NCBI GenBank assembly: GCA_044224905.1 | Contig: JBGAJN010000002.1 | Coordinates: forward strand, 1,550,001-1,614,000 | DNA: 64,000 bases | Reading direction: 5' to 3' | DNA from: JBGAJN01 sp044224905 | GTDB taxonomy: Bacteria > Verrucomicrobiota > Verrucomicrobiia > Limisphaerales > JBGAJN01 | In this document: piece after piece, positions 60,184 through 64,000 of the stretch | Position numbering within the stretch: the first letter of the stretch is position 1 | How the letters are laid out: every line of letters starts with the position of its first letter | Notes under the pieces: model-generated | The model's database searches: none | What the model saw: only the letters and a program-made list of their open reading frames with translations | Told to the model about the DNA's origin: nothing | Position numbers and translations under genes: made by a program

Positions 60184-61143
60184 TCACGTGACCGGGCTCA
60201 GCAGCTTGGCAAAACGGGTGCGATCAATGTTTCCGCCGGAGAGAATCACGGCGACGCGCTGGCCGCGCAGCGCCGGCAATTCCTTAAACAACGCCGCGAG
60301 CGCGAGCCCGCCGGCGCCTTCGGCGACGTTATGTGTGTCAGTGAAATACGCGCGGATGGCGGCTTCGATTTCGGGTTCGGCGATTTCTACGACGCGCTCT
60401 ACGCCGCGCAGAATTACCGCGTGCGCTTCCTCCTGCGGCACGCGACACGCGACTCCGTCGGCAAAGGTGTCAACACGCTCGGTCGTTACAACACGTTTCG
60501 CTGCGAACGAATGGGCGTAAGCGGGCGCACCGGCCGCGACGACGCCGACGATGCGTGTCGGGAGACCGAGTTGATCGCGCATGGAGACCAGGCCGCAGAT
60601 GCCCGAGCCGAGGCCAATAGGGCAGTAAACCGTGTCGAGTTCGGGCTGTGCCGTGAAGAGTTCGTGCGCGTAAGTCGCCACGCCCCGCACGAGCAGTGGA
60701 TGAAACGACGGAACCATGGCGAGGCCGCGCTCGGTAGTGAGCTTCATCGCGTTTTCGCGCGCTGCTTGGAAATCGTGTCCGGCCTCGATCAGTTCCGCGC
60801 CGAAGCCGCACATCGCTGCGTTCTTTTCCACGCTGTTGCCATGCGGAACGCAGATCGTCACCGGAACACCGAGGCGCGCGCCGGCGAAAGCGATGCTCTG
60901 GCCGTGATTGCCGGTGGTGGCGGTGATGACGCCGCGGAGTCCGGGTTGCGTGCGCTTGAGATGGTCGAGATAGACCAAGCCGCCGCGCACTTTGAATGCG
61001 CCGGTGGGATTGTGATTCTCATGCTTTACCCACACTTCGCAACCGGCGCGCTGGCTCAGCAAAGGCCAGTGAATCTGCGCCGTGGGTGAGAGCGTGCGAT
61101 AAACGAGTGAAGACGCTTCCTGAAATTCAGCAGGAGTAAACAC
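60184..61143 (-). CDS. Threonine/serine dehydratase-like PLP enzyme
   Basis: 319 residues, fold-type II PLP enzyme. The Schiff-base Lys is in NPTGAFKVRGG (about 46-56), the TTGNHGQSIAFAG loop binds substrate and GLGSGICGLVSM is the phosphate loop. The length matches catabolic dehydratases without the C-terminal ACT domain. It likely deaminates threonine or serine to a 2-oxo acid; a racemase or ectoine-type dehydratase activity is possible. It is transcribed alone. Confidence 0.85.
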   Translation of the reverse strand: MFTPAEFQEASSLVYRTLSPTAQIHWPLLSQRAGCEVWVKHENHNPTGAFKVRGGLVYLDHLKRTQPGLRGVITATTGNHGQSIAFAGARLGVPVTICVPHGNSVEKNAAMCGFGAELIEAGHDFQAARENAMKLTTERGLAMVPSFHPLLVRGVATYAHELFTAQPELDTVYCPIGLGSGICGLVSMRDQLGLPTRIVGVVAAGAPAYAHSFAAKRVVTTERVDTFADGVACRVPQEEAHAVILRGVERVVEIAEPEIEAAIRAYFTDTHNVAEGAGGLALAALFKELPALRGQRVAVILSGGNIDRTRFAKLLSPVT

Positions 61144-61167
61144 GTGCGTGCTCCGTCTGCGCGGTGG

Positions 61168-62067
61168 CTATTTCTTCACCGGCGGTTTGGGCGCGGGCTT
61201 GGGATCGAGGTTCGCCGCGAGGTCAGCTTCGGTCACTTTCGATTCGATGCCGTTCTTCGGCACCTCCGCCTTCGCGAGCCAGACGAGCGCGTTGAGGATG
61301 ACTTTGCGCTGTTGGTCGTTGCCCCAGTTTGAGTGGAAATGTCCGCCCGTGTAGCCGAAGCCGCGGCCGCCATCAGCGCGCTCTATGGCCCACATCATCG
61401 TTTCGTCGCGGCCCTTGGCGGCTTGGATGTGCGGATACGGACCTTTGGGATAAACGTAGGGACCGTCGCGCGTCGCGTCGCTCGGCTTGGCGACAAGGAT
61501 AGGCACGATGCCGGTCATGTCGTCGCGGAAGCGCATGTTGAAATACCATTCGTCCTTCGTCGTGTAAGGCTTCACGCCGTTGGCGATCGGGTGCTGGGGA
61601 AATTTTTTGTATTCCGCGTCCCAGATGGGATTGCAGGAGAAACTATTCTCGTAGTGGCCGCCGATCCATTCCTTGAATTCCTTGCCCGCCTGATCGGCCA
61701 CGACCTCGACACCGTAATGACCACAGCCGAGGCTCACGCCCTTCTTCATCAGCGCGCGCAACGTTTCGAGATGACCGTCCACCACGGCGGGATGTTTCGC
61801 GCCGCCGTCGGCGTAAATGAAAATGGCGTCGGCATCGGAGAACGTTTTTTCGTCGCTCACCCAGCCATTCGTGTGAACCTCCACCTTCAGTTGCGGGTAA
61901 CCTTGCTTGAGGCATTTCTCCAGCAGCAACGAACCCGCGCGGAATTCGTGCATTCCCGGCGGATGGCTCGGCTTGCCGGCGATGATGACGAGCTTGCGTG
62001 GCTTGTCCGCGGCGATGGCTTGCAAAGAGATGAGCGTGACAGCGAAAAGGACGAAGAGGCGTTTCAT
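61168..62067 (-). CDS. Exported ThuA-domain protein (copy A)
   Basis: 299 residues with a signal peptide (about 1-20, ending AIAA). The ThuA/glutamine-amidotransferase-like fold starts KLVIIAGKPSHPPGMHEFRA; HYGVEVVADQAG and FGYTGGHFHSNWG are typical. The C-terminal tail is Pro/Lys-rich. ThuA proteins are linked to trehalose and other disaccharide use; they lack the classical amidotransferase Cys. A closely related copy lies upstream at 62205. Confidence 0.9.
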   Translation of the reverse strand: MKRLFVLFAVTLISLQAIAADKPRKLVIIAGKPSHPPGMHEFRAGSLLLEKCLKQGYPQLKVEVHTNGWVSDEKTFSDADAIFIYADGGAKHPAVVDGHLETLRALMKKGVSLGCGHYGVEVVADQAGKEFKEWIGGHYENSFSCNPIWDAEYKKFPQHPIANGVKPYTTKDEWYFNMRFRDDMTGIVPILVAKPSDATRDGPYVYPKGPYPHIQAAKGRDETMMWAIERADGGRGFGYTGGHFHSNWGNDQQRKVILNALVWLAKAEVPKNGIESKVTEADLAANLDPKPAPKPPVKK

Positions 62068-62140
62068 GTTCTATGTTGAATCAGACTAGGCGAAGTGCCG
62101 CGGGCTTCAAAGTGGATTGTGGGAACGCGTAGCCCGCGAA

Positions 62141-62175
62141 AGCAAAACTGCCGGCGCGAGTGGCGCCGGCAGTTT
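62141..62175 (-). terminator. Strong terminator between the two ThuA genes
   Basis: AAACTGCCGGCGC (62145-62157) pairs perfectly over 13 bases with GCGCCGGCAGTTT (62163-62175). On the minus strand it is followed by TTGCTTTC. It lies about 30 bases after the stop of ThuA copy B. Confidence 0.85.
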
Positions 62176-62204
62176 GTGGACAAACTCGAAAAGGTGCGAA
62201 GTTC

Positions 62205-63107
62205 CTACTTTTTCTTCGGCGCAGCCTTGGGCTTCGGTGCGTTCTTCACGTCGAGGTTCTGCATGAGTTCCTCGTCGGTCACCTTGGACTCGACGCCGTT
62301 CTTGGGGACTTCGACTTTCGCGACCCAGAGGATGGCGTTGAGGACCAGCTTGCGCTGGTTCTCATCTTTCCAGCCGAGGTGATTGTGGCCGCCGGTGAAT
62401 CCGAATCCGCGTCCACCGTCCGGACGTTCCATCGCCCAGCTGACAGTTTGCGATTCCTTCTTCGCGACGGATTCGCGCACGGCGGGATTGCCGCTGTGAT
62501 GACCGTCGGGACGGCTCATCGTCTCGGGCGGCGCGATTGCGCTGAGGATTGGGGTGACGCCCTTCATCCCGTTGGCCCAGCGCAGGTGGAAATACCATTC
62601 GTCATTCGTCTTGAACGACTTCACGCCGCTCGTGATCGGGTGCTTGGGTAGCGTGGTGAAATCGGCATCCCAATGCGGATTCACCGACCAGTTCGGTGAG
62701 AACGCACCGCCGAGCCATTCGAGAAATTCCTTCTCGCCTTTGTCGGGCGTGGGCTCCGTCGCGTAATGCAGGCACGCGAGACCGACGCCTTTCTTCATCA
62801 GACCACCGATGATTTGCAATTTGTCGCCCTGTAACAGTGGATGTCCGCCACCGCCGTCGCTGTAAATGATCACGGCGGCGGCGCCTTCGAGCGCCTTCTC
62901 ATCTTGCACCCAACCGTTGGTGTGAACTTCGGTGACGACGCCGGGGAAACCTTGCAGGCACTTCGCGAGCAGCAACGAGCCGGCGCGATGTTCGTGGGCG
63001 AGGGGAGGGTGGCTGGGCTTGCCGGCGATGAAGATGATTTTCTTGTCAGCGGCGCCGACGCTGAAAGTGACGGCGACGGCCGCCAGGGTGAGGATGAGTT
63101 TTTTCAT
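62205..63107 (-). CDS. Exported ThuA-domain protein (copy B)
   Basis: 300 residues with a signal peptide (about 1-18, ending VGA). It repeats copy A throughout: KPSHPPLAHEHRAGSLLLAK, GLACLHYATEPTPDKGE, FGFTGGHNHLGW, and a tail with ESKVTDEELMQNLD. The two are clearly a tandem duplication that has diverged. Genes of this type sit with DUF1080 and oxidoreductases in carbohydrate-use loci of Planctomycetes and Verrucomicrobia. Confidence 0.9.
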   Translation of the reverse strand: MKKLILTLAAVAVTFSVGAADKKIIFIAGKPSHPPLAHEHRAGSLLLAKCLQGFPGVVTEVHTNGWVQDEKALEGAAAVIIYSDGGGGHPLLQGDKLQIIGGLMKKGVGLACLHYATEPTPDKGEKEFLEWLGGAFSPNWSVNPHWDADFTTLPKHPITSGVKSFKTNDEWYFHLRWANGMKGVTPILSAIAPPETMSRPDGHHSGNPAVRESVAKKESQTVSWAMERPDGGRGFGFTGGHNHLGWKDENQRKLVLNAILWVAKVEVPKNGVESKVTDEELMQNLDVKNAPKPKAAPKKK

Positions 63108-63164
63108 GTTGGGTTGAATGATGGGCCGTAGCAGTTGAGGTATCTCGACTGTGACAGCAAGTAG

Positions 63165-63890
63165 CTATTTCAGTTCCTTGATGCGCAGGTTTTTGAACTG
63201 AACAGTCATGGGCGGCCCGGCGTGAATCTGCAGCGCGAGGATGCCGGACTTTGCCGCATTGGCAGGGTCTTCGTCGGTAACGTCGATTGTTTGCATGCCG
63301 TTGATGAAATGCTGAAGGTGGTTGCCTTTGGCGATGATCACGTAGTCGTTCCAGTCCTCATTCTTGATCTTGGCCTGGATGTCCTCAGTCTTGCCGAGTG
63401 AGCCGGTGACTTCGACTTTGGCTTTCTTGCCTTCGCCGGGTTTGATGACAGTCTTCTCGCCACGCTTGGCAAGAATGGCGCGTCCCCGTTCCTCATACAA
63501 AATGCCGCTGTAGGTCTTGCCCGCCTCGAAGTCTGCCTGATAACCGGCGACGATCGGTCCGAACTTTCCAGGTTCGATGGTCTTGCTGCGATACTGTACG
63601 CCGGAGTTGCCCGCGACAATGCGGTAGCTGAAGCGCATCTCGAAGTTCGCCACCGTGCCGGCCTTCCACACGAGGAAGGTGTTGTGCGTGAGCGGAGATT
63701 TCGCGGGGTTTGCGGGATCGGCGGGCGTCTTGCCGGTGATGGTGCCGTCCTGCACTGACCACAGTTCGGGGTTGCCTTCCCAGCCGGTCAGGTCTTTGCC
63801 GTTGAAGATGGGTTTGAAGCCCGCTTCATCGGCGGCGTGAAGTGAAAGAGCGAGCGCGAGCGACGCGAAGATTGAGCTGATAATTTTCAT
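63165..63890 (-). CDS. Exported DUF1080 (3-keto-disaccharide hydrolase-like) protein
   Basis: 241 residues, signal peptide about 1-19. The DUF1080/concanavalin-like fold is recognisable from FKPIFNGKDLTGWEGNPELW, then NFEMRFSYRIVAGNSGVQYRSK (outline, about 82-103) and the C-terminal AKSGILALQIHAGPPMTVQFKNLRIKEL (outline). Family members cleave 3-keto-glycosides. It is 57 bases upstream of ThuA copy B on the same strand and 32 bases downstream of another gene, so the three may be one transcript. Confidence 0.92.
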   Translation of the reverse strand: MKIISSIFASLALALSLHAADEAGFKPIFNGKDLTGWEGNPELWSVQDGTITGKTPADPANPAKSPLTHNTFLVWKAGTVANFEMRFSYRIVAGNSGVQYRSKTIEPGKFGPIVAGYQADFEAGKTYSGILYEERGRAILAKRGEKTVIKPGEGKKAKVEVTGSLGKTEDIQAKIKNEDWNDYVIIAKGNHLQHFINGMQTIDVTDEDPANAAKSGILALQIHAGPPMTVQFKNLRIKELK

Positions 63891-63922
63891 GATTGAGTTA
63901 ACTGACGTGGTTCTGACGGGGT

Positions 63923-64000
63923 TTATTGAGGAGGCGGCAGGAAATCGAGACCGTACTTTTTCCCGAGCGCGATCACGCGGGGAATGTCGGATTGCTCGGC
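63923..64000 (-). CDS. C-terminal end of an unidentified protein
   Basis: 25 codons before a TAA at 63923: AEQSDIPRVIALGKKYGLDF, then LPPPQ. Such IALGKKYGxxFLPPP ends are common on small exported or cupin-like proteins in PVC carbohydrate loci, but the fragment is too short to name. It lies just upstream of the DUF1080 gene. Confidence 0.6.
   Translation of the reverse strand, partial: AEQSDIPRVIALGKKYGLDFLPPPQ

Overview
The window looks like part of a chromosome from a free-living member of the Verrucomicrobiota, or the wider Planctomycetota-Verrucomicrobiota group. This is inferred from three things: a Minf_1886-type (Verrucomicrobia/Planctomycetes-restricted) protein, secreted sulfatase, YHYH, ThuA and DUF1080 genes, and many A/T-rich translation starts without a clear Shine-Dalgarno sequence. 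I see no phage, transposon, CRISPR array or rRNA. Two tRNAs (Leu-TAA, Asn-GTT), the small SRP RNA and a SAM-I riboswitch are present.

Layout. 1-7 kb (mostly minus strand): a Minf_1886 gene, a two-domain M16 peptidase, the SRP RNA, then dnaX, a small zinc-ribbon membrane protein, ybaB, recR and a truncated HAD hydrolase. 7-18.6 kb (plus): xylulokinase, a ribosome hibernation factor, an amidohydrolase and SDR pair, yicC, gmk, a stand-alone coaC, a sigma-54 two-component system, and a hopanoid-type trio (squalene-synthase-like HpnD, HpnK-like deacetylase, small DMT transporter). 18.9-32.5 kb: one long ribosomal operon from rplB to rplQ with secY, adk, map, infA and rpoA, ending in a strong terminator. 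It lacks rpsJ-rplC-rplD-rplW at its head and rpmD inside.

32.6-43 kb: an HDOD response regulator, a structured non-coding stretch, tRNA-Leu, then a compact six-gene run of exported proteins: an unknown beta-rich protein, a YHYH-PEBP fusion, two sulfatase-like enzymes with complementary active-site changes, an SGNH hydrolase and a purple-acid-phosphatase-like enzyme. Five of the six carry Gly/Lys-rich low-complexity segments. 43-54.7 kb: ppdK, tRNA-Asn, a membrane protein, a RapA-like SWI2/SNF2 ATPase, a LOG-family protein, a small lipoprotein pair and an 800-residue double alpha/beta hydrolase.

54.8-57 kb: a SAM-I riboswitch with a readable terminator/antiterminator controls a threonine-synthase-like PLP enzyme, a ThiS/MoaD-like sulfur carrier ending in Gly-Gly and a NIL-domain protein. 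SAM control plus a sulfur carrier suggests sulfur transfer to a homoserine ester, that is homocysteine formation, rather than ordinary threonine synthesis. 57-64 kb: an HU-like protein, hisS, small envelope-type proteins, a threonine-dehydratase-like enzyme, two tandem ThuA proteins, a DUF1080 protein and the end of another gene.

The two regions most likely to hold undescribed biology are the SAM-riboswitch sulfur-carrier operon and the exported sulfatase/YHYH/phosphatase operon.
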